Part shown: positions 35,455 through 47,140 of the stretch, piece after piece
Position numbering within the stretch: the first letter of the stretch is position 1
Layout of the letters: each line of letters begins with the position of its first letter
The notes under the pieces: model-generated
What the model was told of the DNA's origin: nothing
Database searches by the model: none
The model's input: the letters and a program-made list of their open reading frames with translations, nothing else
Source of the DNA: Hawksworthiomyces lignivorus
Lineage: Eukaryota > Ascomycota > Sordariomycetes > Ophiostomatales > Ophiostomataceae
Length of the DNA stretch: 64,000 bases
Direction of reading: 5' to 3'
NCBI GenBank assembly: GCA_002917075.1
Contig: NTMA01000062.1
Span: 124,001-188,000 of the forward strand
Translations under genes and position numbers: made by a program

Positions 35455-36518
35455 TCTTGCTCCCTCAAGAGAATCAGTGGTACTGGTGCCGCATACGTGT
35501 CGTCAAGGCAAGAGGAAGAGAGGGGACGTTATAAACTGATCAGTCCGGCCATATGTTAGTTTAAATGCCCGAAAACTGTGACCAACATGCTTAACTTACA
35601 AAGTTTTCATATTTGAGAACAGACAGGGGCTTCGGAAATGCTCGAAGTTCATTGATAGTGCATGTACTTGTACATATACATGTAAACGAGACATTTCAAC
35701 GCTAATCAAGTACCTCGGCGTATTTGTTTCCCCTTTTTTGATAGGCCTTTGCCAAATGAAGTACCTTGAACACCGGCCCCCCTATTTTCCTGAAGTATTC
35801 TGTTACAATTTTCAGTGCTTGTGTTCAGTTCAACTATTTTTCAAGGTGTAGATGTTACATAGCCATTCCAGCCTTGTTTGCCTTTGTATTTTAAAATACA
35901 CCTATAAAGTATTATCGCATAGGATTTGTACTCGGTCGATTACAGGGTCCTGTCAACCAATATCTTAGCTGGCCAATCATACGACCACTGTGCATGCCTT
36001 TTGGTGTGAGCGGAAGGATTGTTTGTGGCGTTCGGGAGATGAAGGCTGAAATTCACCCCTGTTTAATAAATATGTTCCATCAAATGCTCGGAATTATCCG
36101 TACATTGTGCTGATTTCATATGCGCATGCTACATGTATATTCTGTACTGCTCAAGTATCCTACACGTACGACCGCCACAAGGATCGGTAGAGTTACCCGT
36201 ATATTCGGCTGAATCAAACCGGAGCCGGGGAGACAAGCCGGTGTTTCTTTTAGCTTCAATCACACTGCAACACAAAATTCCTAGAATTTGACAACGTATG
36301 TAGATGAATAGAAGAACTAGTTAAATACTTAGTTATCTGCCCTGCATTCTGTGGAGGCAAGCCCCTTCCTGTGGGTGTTCTTCTTATCCGTTTACATAAT
36401 GAATGCACATTCGTGTAGTGAAAATGCGAGGACTGAACCACGCGAAACACGCTGCACCTTACCTCGCGTATACTAGTATTCGTAAGCGCTAGAGATCGTA
36501 CGCGCATAGAAATCGCTG
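35455..36518. other. Intergenic region, no gene recognised
   Basis: Promoter of the zinc-finger gene and further non-coding sequence. Nothing else is supported. Confidence 0.5.
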
Positions 36519-36955
36519 GTAATATTGAAACGGGAGACAGCTGCTCAGGCGGCGACCCCATAGATGCAGAAAAGCTAGCGTCTTGTCACCAAGCGGCACT
36601 TTGAGTGGAAGCGTAAGTATGATGAAGTTGTTGTCAGGCATCTAAACTTCAGTACCTTTGAGGCGCCTTATAGCAACCGTAGGCAATTGCTGCCTAGAGG
36701 CTTCGCGAGAAGTGTGAAAGGCGTCTTGATTGTTGTTCTGTCTCTGAACTACTTCTCGTTCTCCATGTCATCTTGGTATTGTCTGAGGCCGCAAAAATAT
36801 TGCTCCATACCGAGTGAGGGCCCAAATCGATCGGTCCTCACCTAATATCTAAGGAGGCTTCGACCGTCAATCACACAAATTATCTGCCGTCACGTAAGCA
36901 GAGGCAAGTACCCCACAGGGCTGCGGCCTACCACAACTTCCGACTCAATATGAAA
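36519..36955 (+). repeat. Dispersed repeat, copy 1
   Basis: About 430 bases that align along their whole length, in the same orientation, with 46711-47140. Shared blocks include GACCCCATAGATGCA (36555-36569), GGCGTCTTGATTGTTGTTCT (36720-36739), CCGAGTGA and TCGATCGGTCCTCACCTAAT (36826-36845; the other copy differs by one base). The copies have diverged, with many transitions. No coding capacity seen; probably a non-autonomous element or a duplicated flank. Confidence 0.75.
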
Positions 36956-37545
36956 GATAGGCATTTCTACTACTTGTCTCGGTTCCGAGTGGCATATATA
37001 AAGCTACATTGTTGTTGTTATTGTTATTGTTAAGAAGGTATTTAAAACTAGGCAGAGATTTTAATGATATGAGACGTATATTATTAACTATGCAACCTAA
37101 GTCGTAGGATGCACAATTAAATCTCAGTCGACTCTGTGTGTAAGGAAAATCGTCCAAGAGATCAATACTGCGCACAAACAGTACGGCACAGCACGAAACA
37201 CAATCCCATCAGTCCTTTGCTTCGTCACTTGCAGAGTCATACAGTAAGTCATGGGACTCACCGCTCATGACAACAAGCAGCAAAAATGATCCTCAGGACG
37301 TGGACTCCTAGAGCGGTCCCAGGCCGTACCATCCGAAGTTCTCTGGTATACATAGTCAACGAGCGATATTCAGCAAATAGAATAAGAGGAGGGCTGCAAA
37401 GCTTGACACGATCATAGATAGAATAGACAGAAAGAAGAGCAGTATTAGGGGGGGTACCCAGACCAAGCGAATAAACGACTAAACTTTGTACAGAAACGGT
37501 CTAGTACTAGCAGGATCCTTCAACCTCGAGTATCTGTGACTCCAC
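36956..37545. other. Intergenic region, no gene recognised
   Basis: Contains a short TTG/TTA-rich simple repeat near 37012-37031. It includes the 3' flank of the amidohydrolase gene. Confidence 0.5.
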
Positions 37546-38538
37546 TCACAGTGTTCTGTGCAATCTATCCTTAAACAACAGTTGTCTCGCGTTTTCAAAT
37601 GCGAACGCTCGAAGCTGCTCGTCATCAAGAATCTTCTCTTTCTGAACCGTCTCCAAATATTCTCTACCTAAACTGTTGTCGCTGAAAGGATAGTCAACGC
37701 TGAATAATACCCTTTCAAGTGGCATGACGCCAAGTAGACAGCGCAGGGAGTGTATGTCAAACACCCCCGAAGTGGTGATCCAGACGTTGCTGTGCATGAC
37801 CTGGGCAAAACTGCGCTGCATTCCGAAGAGGCCCGTAGCCCTGTTGATCCGCTGAAACAAATATGGCAACAACTCACCCGAGTGTCCAATGATTATTTTC
37901 AGGCGCGGGTGATTGTCGAAGACTTTGGACGCCATCAGGCGAAGAACGGTCGTAGCTGTGCTTGCATGCCAGCCAAATGCAGAGGCGCCGAGGGCCATGG
38001 CTGCCATGGGGTTCGATTCCAGGCCACCTCCAGAATAGAATGCTTTCTTCATTTCCTCGCTCGGCCAGTTGGGATGCAGATAGATGGGCACATCGAGTTC
38101 TTCGACCTTGGCCCAAAACATGTCGTATTCGGGACCATCGTAAAATGTACCCTTTGTGTGGTTGTCCACCAACGCACCGACGAAGCCGTGCTCTTTCACA
38201 CAGCGTTCGAGCTCAAGAGCTGCCGCTGGTGGATTTTCCATTGGAAGAGAAGCAAAGCCAGCCAGCCTAGTAGGGCGAGCACGAACAGCTGCTGCCAACT
38301 CATCGTTGGTGGCGATTATGGCCTCATCAGTGAAGAAGTCAATAGGGGTATGTGAAACAACTTGGATGGCAACACCATTCTCATCCATGTTCTTGATGCG
38401 CTGGTTTTGAAGATCAATGAGATTGTCCATAAAATGAGAGGGGAGTGAGTTCAGTGGATCATCTTTGGAGGCTTCAGAGGCCCGAGTTGCAAGAGAGCTG
38501 AAATGCTCCTCCAAGGTGATGCTCATTGGAATTGTCAT
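37546..38538 (-). CDS. Amidohydrolase, ACMSD-like (aromatic or semialdehyde decarboxylase type)
   Basis: 330 aa, single exon, intact. It is a PF04909 metal-dependent TIM-barrel hydrolase of the group that includes aminocarboxymuconate-semialdehyde decarboxylase, gamma-resorcylate decarboxylase and salicylate decarboxylase; these remove CO2 from aromatic acids or their cleavage products. Zn ligands are at the expected places: E10-x-H12 (LEEHF), H155 (YLHPNWP), H219 (IIGHSGE) and D282 (FSVDYPF). FVGALVDNHTKG and the C-terminal FENARQLL are also family-like. There is no partner gene nearby, so the substrate is unknown. The intact frame between two decayed regions suggests selection. Confidence 0.85.
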   Translation of the reverse strand: MTIPMSITLEEHFSSLATRASEASKDDPLNSLPSHFMDNLIDLQNQRIKNMDENGVAIQVVSHTPIDFFTDEAIIATNDELAAAVRARPTRLAGFASLPMENPPAAALELERCVKEHGFVGALVDNHTKGTFYDGPEYDMFWAKVEELDVPIYLHPNWPSEEMKKAFYSGGGLESNPMAAMALGASAFGWHASTATTVLRLMASKVFDNHPRLKIIIGHSGELLPYLFQRINRATGLFGMQRSFAQVMHSNVWITTSGVFDIHSLRCLLGVMPLERVLFSVDYPFSDNSLGREYLETVQKEKILDDEQLRAFAFENARQLLFKDRLHRTL

Positions 38539-38861
38539 GGTTGCAAGTGGTCGCCTGTAACATTAAAATATTATAAAGTTGATACAAGCATCTGGAAAGC
38601 TGTCGTTGGAATATAAGGTACCGTGACGGGTATAGGAGTGTACTAGTCCTTTTTATACTAGCACAATGGCCTTGTGATAGAACCCAGCATGTGCAATCAT
38701 TCAATCCAGATGAGCAATCTTTGATACATGAAATCCTAAGTCCGGCTTGGGGGTTTTTCGCACTGGGTTGAATCGGCTTTTGGGAAAAGTCCGTATTTGG
38801 AAAAGCCGTATTATATCATATGCTTACCAGAAATGGCAAAAGTATGTAGTCGGATCTTCCC

Positions 38862-38887
38862 AAAAAAAAAAAAAAAAAAAAAAAAAA
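38862..38887 (+). repeat. Poly(A) tract
   Basis: 26 consecutive A. No target-site duplication or element body was recognised beside it. Confidence 0.9.
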
Positions 38888-40416
38888 GGTATTTCCAAAT
38901 AAGCCTCTTCGGGTCAGCATTTCATTGTATTGGATCGATGGAACTAAACTTACCCGGACAACTTTGGGAATAAAAGAGTGGTGCCTTTGCGTACTTGGGC
39001 CTCAGGCAAAGAATGCGGATCTGAAAAGTGTCCGCAAGTGTCTCTAGCTAGTGTCTAGGATGCACGCAAAGTATCGCGCTCCGCTATTCTTTATTCTTAA
39101 CTACAGCCTCATTATGGCTCTTAGATTCGGTTGAATTGAATCCAAGAGTCGAAGAAACCCAACAACTGTAAAACATAGGCCCGGTTTACTGGACATCTGC
39201 CCTCTCATCTTCACTGTGAAGATAGGAACGCGGCTATCGGGAATATTGGAGAATGATAGATTGCGGTTCTGAGGAGGTCGCACAAGAACTCAAAGCAGAA
39301 GAACCGTACACAGAACAAACTAGCCATGTAAATCTATGCATGAACCTATCATCGTTGTTCATAGATTAGACATACAAGCCCGTTTCCTGCAGGCATTATG
39401 TAATACGGCCACATCATGGCCGGATCGGACGCGTCAATGGAATTAAGGGGTCCGATCGAGGTATTTCCTTCCTAGTCGGAAGACTTGAGATAGAAGTACC
39501 TACGGATGAATACGTGTAGAGTCGCTCCTGTCGGATAGATTATTTCGTCGTTGGTGGCCGCATGTGTATAGTAGTATTTGTAGTGTTTAGCAGGGGTGGG
39601 AAATGCGGTGAGGCTTGGGGAGTTATGAACAGATCTTCAACCAAAGAAGAGTATATCAGAGAGCTGAATAGCTCAGCGAGCAAATAATGTGATGAGAGAC
39701 TGAAAGGGTGAGCCATCAGCACTTCTCTGCGTTAAGGTGCAGATATCGGCTTTCGATTCTTGATTGTAGGTCTCCACCTAACAGTGTCTTATCGGAACCG
39801 ATAGTGAAGGCATGAGAAATTATTTAGTCGCAGCAGTGCTAACGCGTATGAAATTAGGGTATTCCAAGTCTCTCCAAGGTCCTTCAACTCATCTCTTAAA
39901 GACATTCCTCCCCATCAAAGCTCATCTTGCTGCGCTCATGCTTCCAATATCATGGCCCACAAGACTTGCGACGTCTTTGTGGCTCAGCGCAGTAACGTTA
40001 CGTGCTACGCCAGGTGCAAGTCGCGAGACTTAGAAGGTATATAAATTTACGTTTGAGTAGGAGGAGGTATCCCATCCTGTGGTGCGGCCAAACCTCCGTT
40101 GATCGTAGGCAACTACATTAGTAGAGGATCAGAAGTGGAATGGAAACTCTAGTCAATTATAATGAAAAGGAACTGTGAGTGGAATTTGAGGATGGAGGTC
40201 GTGTTTCTTTGAGTGCAAAGATAGACCTACGATTCTACAACTCTACGATAGAAACATTATTCTCTGGAAAGAAAATGTTTCTGTATTCTGATCTATGGAC
40301 AGCGTCACACGAATGAGAGCGAAATTCAGATGATCTTGAACGTACAAAAAAGTTGGCTGTCTCTATTTCACAAAGGCGGTCAACTCGCCTTAACTAAAGA
40401 TCAGTCGAAGCTTGGT

Positions 40417-40448
40417 GGGCCGGTGGACCGGTGGACCGGTGGACCGGT
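40417..40448. repeat. Short tandem repeat, 8-bp unit GGACCGGT x4
   Basis: Four units, the first with one change (GGGCCGGT). Each contains the palindrome ACCGGT (GCCGGT in the first). Function unknown. Confidence 0.85.
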
Positions 40449-41129
40449 GAGATCCCTGGCCCTGGGCTCGCCCTAGGCCATCAATGGAGCCTTGGCCCGT
40501 GACACTTATGTTTTTAAGTATTCCATCTACAGGAAAGACCCCAGAATGATACACATAAGGCTTATGTCTGTAAGTTGTAGTGAATTTGTTAGTAGGTTAA
40601 GTTGAAGAATTTACCTTTCTTATTCTTAGGGGGTTTGAAAAGGACAAGATTTTCTGTAGATTCGAAAGAACATCGAGGCGATGACTAGTGGGTTTTTTAT
40701 ATGATGCGCAAGGCAATGGGTGCTTAGCAGGAAGCGTCGGAGATGTCACGGATATTGTCAACGTCTGCCGGAATGCCGGTAATGAAGAGGGAGCCGCTGA
40801 GTTTTCTCCTATTCCGGTGACGGGCAAGGATAAGAAAATACGATAGCAATTAAAAATAAGGTTACAATTAAACAGTATTATGCGGATCACCCGGACGTCT
40901 GCTAGCGGCCGTTTGCAGATCATCTAGAACATTTCCCCAACGAACGAGAAATTAGTAGGCAAAGGTTGTTAAAAAAGGAAAGGGGAGAGAGAGACAAGAA
41001 TAAGCAAATACCTAGAATGCTGCATATTTTAGGGGTAAAAGTACGCGCATAACACAAGCACTCCACCGACTTTCCATCACAACAGAGGCAGCTCATCCTG
41101 CAATTACAATAAAGTTGATATATCAGAAC

Positions 41130-41130
<1 letters not shown>

Positions 41131-41161
<31 letters not shown>
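41131..41161 (+). repeat. Poly(A) tract followed by GA repeats
   Basis: 31 consecutive A, then GAAAAGAGAGAGAGAGAAC. It lies about 155 bases upstream of the CVNH gene start, so it may be a nucleosome-excluding promoter element. Confidence 0.85.
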
Positions 41162-41163
<2 letters not shown>

Positions 41164-41314
41164 AAAGAGAGAGAGAGAACAAAGGACGTTCAGTGTTTAT
41201 AAGAAGAGGTCTACCCCGTTACTTTACACCCAAAACAATACTCCCACTGCCACTAACACAATTCCATATAACCCAATTCCTTTTACACAAGCACACTTTC
41301 TCTTTCCTTTCACA

Positions 41315-41826
41315 ATGCAAATCGGAACCTTCCTTGTCGCCGCTGCCGGTTTCGTCATGGTCAATTCCCAACGGGTCGGCTATGTCGCAAACTGTTACTA
41401 TTCCACTATTCTCAACAACGGCAACATCCTGCAGGCGACCTGTGCCGTCGGTGGCGACAAGAGCAAAGCGATAACTACTTCACTGGACCTGAACCATTGC
41501 CTGGTTAATATCAACGGCCAGCTTGCATGGCGCGAGGGGTAATTCCTACTTAAATCCTTACGTGGCTTAACTTGACTAATTTAATATAGTGGAGGCGCAT
41601 TTGCTTCCTGCAAAGATTGCCGTTATGCGTACACTGCCTCAGGCGAGACTATTTACTGTGACAATTGCAATGGAATCAGCACCGAGTTCAGTGAGTTCTT
41701 TTCCGTCTGCCTCAGGTCTCTTCCTAACAGTCTTAATACTAATGCTGGTTTTTCTCAGACACCAACCCTGCCCTCGTAGCATTAACGAATGGTCACTTCG
41801 CCTGCTACGATTTCGTCAGCAACTAG
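41315..41826 (+). CDS. Secreted cyanovirin-N homologue (CVNH lectin)
   Basis: Exons are 41315-41538, 41590-41690 and 41759-41826 (130 aa; all junctions keep frame). A signal peptide (MQIGTFLVAAAGFVMVNSQ) precedes two internally similar CVNH halves: NCYYSTILNNGNILQATC with TTSLDLNHCLVNINGQLAW, then FASCKDCRYAYTASGETIYCDNC ending in NGHFACYDFV. The Cys pairs and the SLDLN.C.xN.xGxLxW motif are typical of the family, which binds mannose-rich glycans. Secretion fits a role in interaction with other organisms or in cell-wall binding (inference). It is intact and stands alone. Confidence 0.85.
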
Positions 41827-43051
41827 GATTGTGATAACCTTGGGCCTTTCTGCTATCTTTTATATTAAGCGTATGGCTTTCCTCAACATTAGCAACTAAA
41901 GAGGTTAATATTTTGTGTATAGCTAGCCTCTTATACTGTTTTGCTTCGACGACGAAAACACAACAAGATGGCAGATATCACCGGCCAAGGCCCTGTGGCT
42001 GACCCAGAGCGCGCTCAAGGCCAGATATTCCCTCCGGCCCACCGACTTCACCAGGCTTCGACTGGCCCTCTGCTGGCAGTTTACATGATAACTGCTGTTT
42101 GCAGTATTTTTGTGAATGCTATACTTATTATTACTACAATCAATCAAAGTGCGTTATTCTATTACTAAGCGCTGCTTGCGGTGTTTCGAAATAATATTTC
42201 GTATTCGAAAGGCAGATTTTAATTTAAGCCTACGTAACGGCGGGCTTTGCACTTGTGATACGCTACGCTCAGTTCTTAAGGAACATATCCCCCTAAGCCT
42301 GATCAACTTAGCAAAGCCTACAGGAATATCTCAGGGCCTTCGTAATATAACCTAGACAAACTTTACCTCATCACGACTTTAAAAAAATCCTTGCAGGTTA
42401 ATTGTTCATCGGAAACCCCAGTCAATTAGTCAAAACGAAACACTGGCTGTGCCACGGGAGCACATGAAAGCACACTCTCTAAGCAAGCTAGAGTAGGGAC
42501 TATACAAGCGCACGTCTTAATGAGGAAATTTTCAAATGCGCTTTTTCGTGCGGGATATTGGGCTGTTTTACTGCCCTATTGACGACTTCGACGATCCAGA
42601 CCATCTGAGACGAGTTCAAGCTAGCGATCGACTCTGGGAGGTACGGTTTAAGGGAGTGCATAGTACTGGCTCTGCCTAGCCAGATGAGTATCCGCACGAC
42701 GGAGAAAATCGTGCTGCAGAAGAAAATGAAGAGCTCTGGGAGCAGGCTGTAGAGATGGAAAAGATTTATCTTCCTGGGTTAGCGGGATGACAGTGACTTG
42801 GACATGTTTGACGAAGACTAGACCGTCCCATTCCAAAAAACTATAAATACGGGGTAGAAGATCGCCGGACTAATTCCTCCCCTGTTGACTGTATGCCTTG
42901 GCGAGTAACGCAATATTTCGGATCATATCGGGATATCTCGCACCAGCCGGTTTCTTTGAAGCTCGTATGCCCTCCTGTCTGCTGGCTCCTCTCTCTATCT
43001 CCTACGGTCATACAGGTAGCGGTTGATTTCGTAAAAGAGATTGCTATCGGT
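41827..43051. other. Intergenic region, no gene recognised
   Basis: Short open stretches at 41941-42168 and 42893-43198 have no family features; the latter overlaps the opposite-strand gene. Confidence 0.5.
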
Positions 43052-43535
43052 TCAGAAATTTTCTACTCTATAAACCTGATACGAAGGTTCTTCATATGGG
43101 TGGGCCCTGATAGCCCGTCAGACTGGCTCAGCTTATTGACGAAATGGCAGAGACGTATGTTGTGCACAGCCTTTGATAGGCCAGCAGGAAATGCATAACG
43201 CAGACTTACGTCTTCAATGCCTTGATTGCCATCCTGACGACTTCTTCGCCAACGCATGGCGTTTCGACTCGAACTTCTGGTACCTTTTCCAGCTCACCCA
43301 CGGATCCGAGATATGGCTTCGCTGCGTCTCCGGGCCGAAATTGGCCGGTACCATTAGTGGTCCAACAACATTCGGTGTAGTTGCTTTGAGGATAGCGGCC
43401 GGCACCAGCGGCAAAAATAGCGGTCTTGCAAGCTGCAAGATGAGATTCGGGAACGTTAAAGACAAGTCTAAAGACTGTTGCGGCGGCTGCAGCAGTCGCC
43501 ATTCTGGGTTGGGTTGCACGTATCGCCGGGAACAA
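43052..43535 (-). CDS. Small Nif3/PII-like conserved protein
   Basis: Exons are 43535-43210 and 43106-43052 (126 aa; intron 43107-43209). It matches the small fold found as the insert of Nif3-like proteins (YqfO) and as stand-alone fungal proteins: FNVPESHLAACKTAIFAAGAG, YTECCWTTNGTGQFRPG, and the C-terminal AHPYEEPSYQVYRV motif completed only across the splice. The fold is related to PII/CutA; metal or small-ligand binding is possible but the role is not established. A Met at 43502 (MATAAAAATVFRL) is an alternative start. It is a housekeeping-like gene in an otherwise accessory region. Confidence 0.8.
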
Positions 43536-44685
43536 GGGCTGTTAGTAGGGGGTGTGAGAATTGCCTCGTATACTCTTTTGAAAGAGGCCTCGTTTAAAAT
43601 GTGGAAGAGCTGTCGCTCGCGATATGAACAATAACCACCGAATTGACCATGTATATGGATGCTGACATGGGTAGGCGGGGAAAAGTGTTGATTTAACGAG
43701 ATTCTGTCCAGAACCCCTCTCTGCTACCTATTAGCATAGAGCCATTACCATACACCAAATAGTCTCATATCCATATTATTACACTATCGATTTACGACCG
43801 TCACCTAATTTGTCTGCTTGCTAACCGAGCTAACGTGCCGCTCTGCCTGTCTGCTTATCTTTTCTTTTTATGTACACCTGCTGAACAATCTGTGAGCAGC
43901 ATTCAATCATGTAGAGTTGGGAACAGTATTGGTTTCTATTATTACTATATACATCGCACTGTAAATACACCTTACTATGTACATAAGAAGCTTTAGCCTC
44001 GCACTACTCCGTACCGTAGGCACAGTTATCTCTCCTTGTTCAATTAACAACCTGCTCACCTGAACTCAACAGATTAGTCCACTCATGTGATAAGGCTCTT
44101 GTGTCAGCGCAGTAGTAGAGTATGCATTGCTTAATTGATTCTACGTGTAAGCGTAATTGTTGAATTCAGGTGGGTTAAAGACATTGATTCAGAAGGCAGA
44201 AATCAGCCAAAGAGGCAGTCAGAGGGAGAAGCCCTCTCAAATAGTAGTGCGTACAGTGCAAAGATTACAGCAGCTAGTGTCTATACGAACAGTAAGTACA
44301 TGCATAAAGTAGGTCAGGTCACCGTATTGACTAAGCATAACTCAACAGTAATCTCTGACCTACGGATAATTGCCTCAGGCTTCAATAATCGTTTCACTTG
44401 ATTGGCTGAAATCCATAGGCCTGTGCACTCTTGTCTAATTAGTTTGATTGATCTGGCCAATTCGCAGTGGCGCAAAGTGGGGTGTCCGAGGCACCATAAA
44501 TTTCTCCTCATGATTGGACACATATAAGTGGGACTAATCACTCGTCAACACCTTGTCAGGGGACGGACCCCGTATCTAGGACTTCAGTTAGACGGGATTG
44601 GGGCAAGTTCTGGAAGGGCAGTTCGTTCATTGTTTGTTCAATATCAGCAACTCGTTCAACGAGACTTCTACCTCTGCATTGAAAC
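43536..44685. other. Intergenic region, no gene recognised
   Basis: Contains the promoters of the Nif3-like gene (left) and the HET gene (right). No element recognised. Confidence 0.5.
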
Positions 44686-46595
44686 ATGTCTGAACTTGCT
44701 CCGGAGACGTTCGAGTACGGGTACTTGCCCACGTCCACCTCATTCCGGGTTATGGAACTCCTGCCTGGTGGAGGAGACAGTCCAATCTCTTGTGTACTCC
44801 ATACTGTGGAATGGCCCAACCCCTTAGACTACGAAGCTATATCATACGCTTGGGGTGATCCGAAGAACACGGCTACAATAACTTGCCATGGGAAGGAAAT
44901 GCAAGTCACTAAAAGCCTTTACTCTGCACTCACGCACTTTAGACTCCCAGATCGGCCTAGATTTCTATGGGCTGACGCAGTGTGGTATGTACGCAGTATT
45001 CGAAGATGCTCCTCCTGTATTGCCATCTCCTGCAGATCTTGTGTTATTCCAAGATGCCCTGAAGAGGCACCTGTCTGGACTGAATTGCTTGAAGTTAACT
45101 GATCGACAGCATAAATCAATCGGATCATCCGGAGCGTGGCCGTCAGGTCAAGCAGATGAAACAAATCTACCAAAACGCGAAGACCGTCCTTATATGGCTT
45201 GGTCCCGACAATGCCGGTCACGCGGACGTCGCCATCGAATCGGTTAAAACTATCTCAGATTTCATATGTGGAAAAGTCGGCGTGTCGGTCTCGGACCTGA
45301 GCTTTGCAACAGACGTTTACCAGGAGGTTGTCTTCAAGAACCGAGATATCCTCCCCCTGCCAAATGAATGTGAATTTGGTAGCGAGGCCGTGTGGAACTC
45401 TTTGCGTTGGTTATATTCTCATACATACTTCACTCGAGTCTGGGTGATTCAAGAAATCAACGCAAACAAAGAGCGTTTGGTGCACTGTGGCAGTCGTAAC
45501 ATCGAGTGGAGTCGTGTTGAGCTAGTTGCGGGCTACATCATCATGGAGACGGCGTTCTCGAAGGGCTTCGGCTTCACAAAAGCGCACTGCTGGTGGGCAG
45601 CGATCGCGTCTACAGAACGTATCAGGCAACCCAAGAATTGGCTATTTATGCTATATCTGGCTTCTAACTTCTCTAGTATGGACCCGAGAGATGCGATATA
45701 CGGCCTCCTGGGTCTAATCGAAGTATCCGACAGTCTCGGGCTACTGGAGCCTAGCTATAAGAAGTCAGCTATAGAGGTATATAGAGATTCTGTTGAAGCG
45801 GCACTTGTTCATTTCCAGAATACAGACGTGCTCCTATATGTTACTGGCAACGAAACTCCGTCTTGGGTCCCGTCCTGGAACCGGCCTATGTTGTTCAGAA
45901 ATCCTTTCCGGTTCGGGAAGTCCCTTCCGTGGAAGCCAGCCGGAGAGTCGAAACCAATCTGGAAGATTGACGGAGAAGCCAGCGTCTTATCTATTCACGG
46001 GTGTGTCCTTGACACCATCGAGTTCGCCGAGTCGTACAACGAGAGCTGCTTTAGCAACTCAGTGATCGATTCGGGCGAGCAAAGGAATAAATTCTCAGAG
46101 GTCTGGCGCCGCATCCTGGCAATTTTGAGGGGCAGTGAACAAGAAGCTCCCTTGCCAGTTGGTGTACTGACTTCTACGGCGAATTCTTTTGCGTTTGGAC
46201 TGGACGAGACAAGTAGCCCAGCCGACGAGCGACTTCTGATGCGCAAGTTCGTCGCTTATTTGAAGTTGGTTGTTGATGAAGAGACGTACAACAAGCACAT
46301 CGCACCAGACGTGTCTGAAGAATCCAGACATGTAGATGGCCACACTTTTGGCAAACCCGTGTGGGATTTTGCATATCCCGAATCTAGCTTCTTCATCACC
46401 CAAGGTGGATTGACCGGGTGCTGTATTTCTACAACTAGGCCGGGGGATGTCGTTTGTGCCTTGCTGGGGAGCACGTACCCGTTGGTTCTGCGACCAGATG
46501 GGGACCACTACCTCATCAGGGGTTATGCTTATGTCCATGGAATCATGCGGGGCGAGAGAGAAGATTCCGCAAGAACAGTGTTGAGGATCCATTGA
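44686..46595 (+). CDS. HET-domain (heterokaryon incompatibility) protein, intact
   Basis: Exons are 44686-44984 and 45110-46595 (594 aa; the intron closes the motif LWADAVCINQS exactly). The HET domain covers about residues 49-200: YEAISYAWGDP (49-59), FLWADAVCINQ (93-103), AKTVLIWLGPDNA and TRVWVIQEI. The conserved downstream blocks are PSWVPSWNRP, FFITQGGLTGCC..RPGDVVCALLGSTYPLVLR and YLIRGYAYVHGIMRGE. Such proteins cause cell death when incompatible strains fuse, usually with a partner locus. It is the only complete HET gene here; two other HET loci in the window are decayed. No NLR partner adjoins it. Confidence 0.9.
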
Positions 46596-46710
46596 GAAGG
46601 CCGGCACAGTGCCTCACGATGGAATCTGAGAGACCAACAACTCCGAGAGGCAAGAAAAAAAATTTGACACTATCTAGTGAAGGGCTGGAGAAGCTGCTTG
46701 GAAGCTGGAG

Positions 46711-47140
46711 TGGATGTTGAAACTGGAGCCGGCTGCACAAGCGGTGACCCCATAGATGCAAAAATGCTAGCCGCTGGTCACCGTACAGCACTCTGGGCGG
46801 GAGCGTAAGCACGGTGAGGTTGCTGCCGGGCTACAAAACGGCCTGCACCTTTATGGTGCTTTCTGGCAGCCATGGGTAATTGTCAACTTAGGGGCTTCGC
46901 AGGAGAGGTGAAAAAATGGCGTCTTGATTGTTGTTCTATCTCTAAGCTATCCCTCATTCTATGTTTCTTTTTAATATCGTCTGAAAAATTATTGCTTCAT
47001 GCCGAGTGAAGGCCCTGGTCGATCGATCCTCACCTAATAATTTCAGAGGCCTCAATCATCTCTCATACATATTATCTGCTGTCACGTGAGCAGCGGCGAA
47101 TCCCTCTCAGGGCTGTGGCACATACCTCAGGCCTCCCAAC
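46711..47140 (+). repeat. Dispersed repeat, copy 2
   Basis: Same orientation as 36519-36955. It fills the gap between the HET gene and the arginyl-tRNA synthetase pseudogene and ends where coding homology begins. It may be the original 5' flank of the synthetase gene duplicated elsewhere, or a mobile element. Confidence 0.75.

Larger units (their letters stand above)
38539..41314. other. Long intergenic region with simple repeats
   Basis: 2.8 kb with no supported gene. It holds A26 at 38862-38887, four 8-bp units at 40417-40448 and A31 at 41131-41161 followed by a GA run. The last 150 bases are the promoter and leader of the CVNH gene. Confidence 0.55.

Noticed and set aside
38862..38887. 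Poly(A) tract as the tail of a retrotransposed gene or LINE
   Set aside because: No reverse-transcriptase remnant, processed coding sequence or flanking duplication was seen next to it.
41941..42168. 75-codon open stretch with a hydrophobic C-terminal segment
   Set aside because: No family match, no clear promoter or intron pattern; likely chance.
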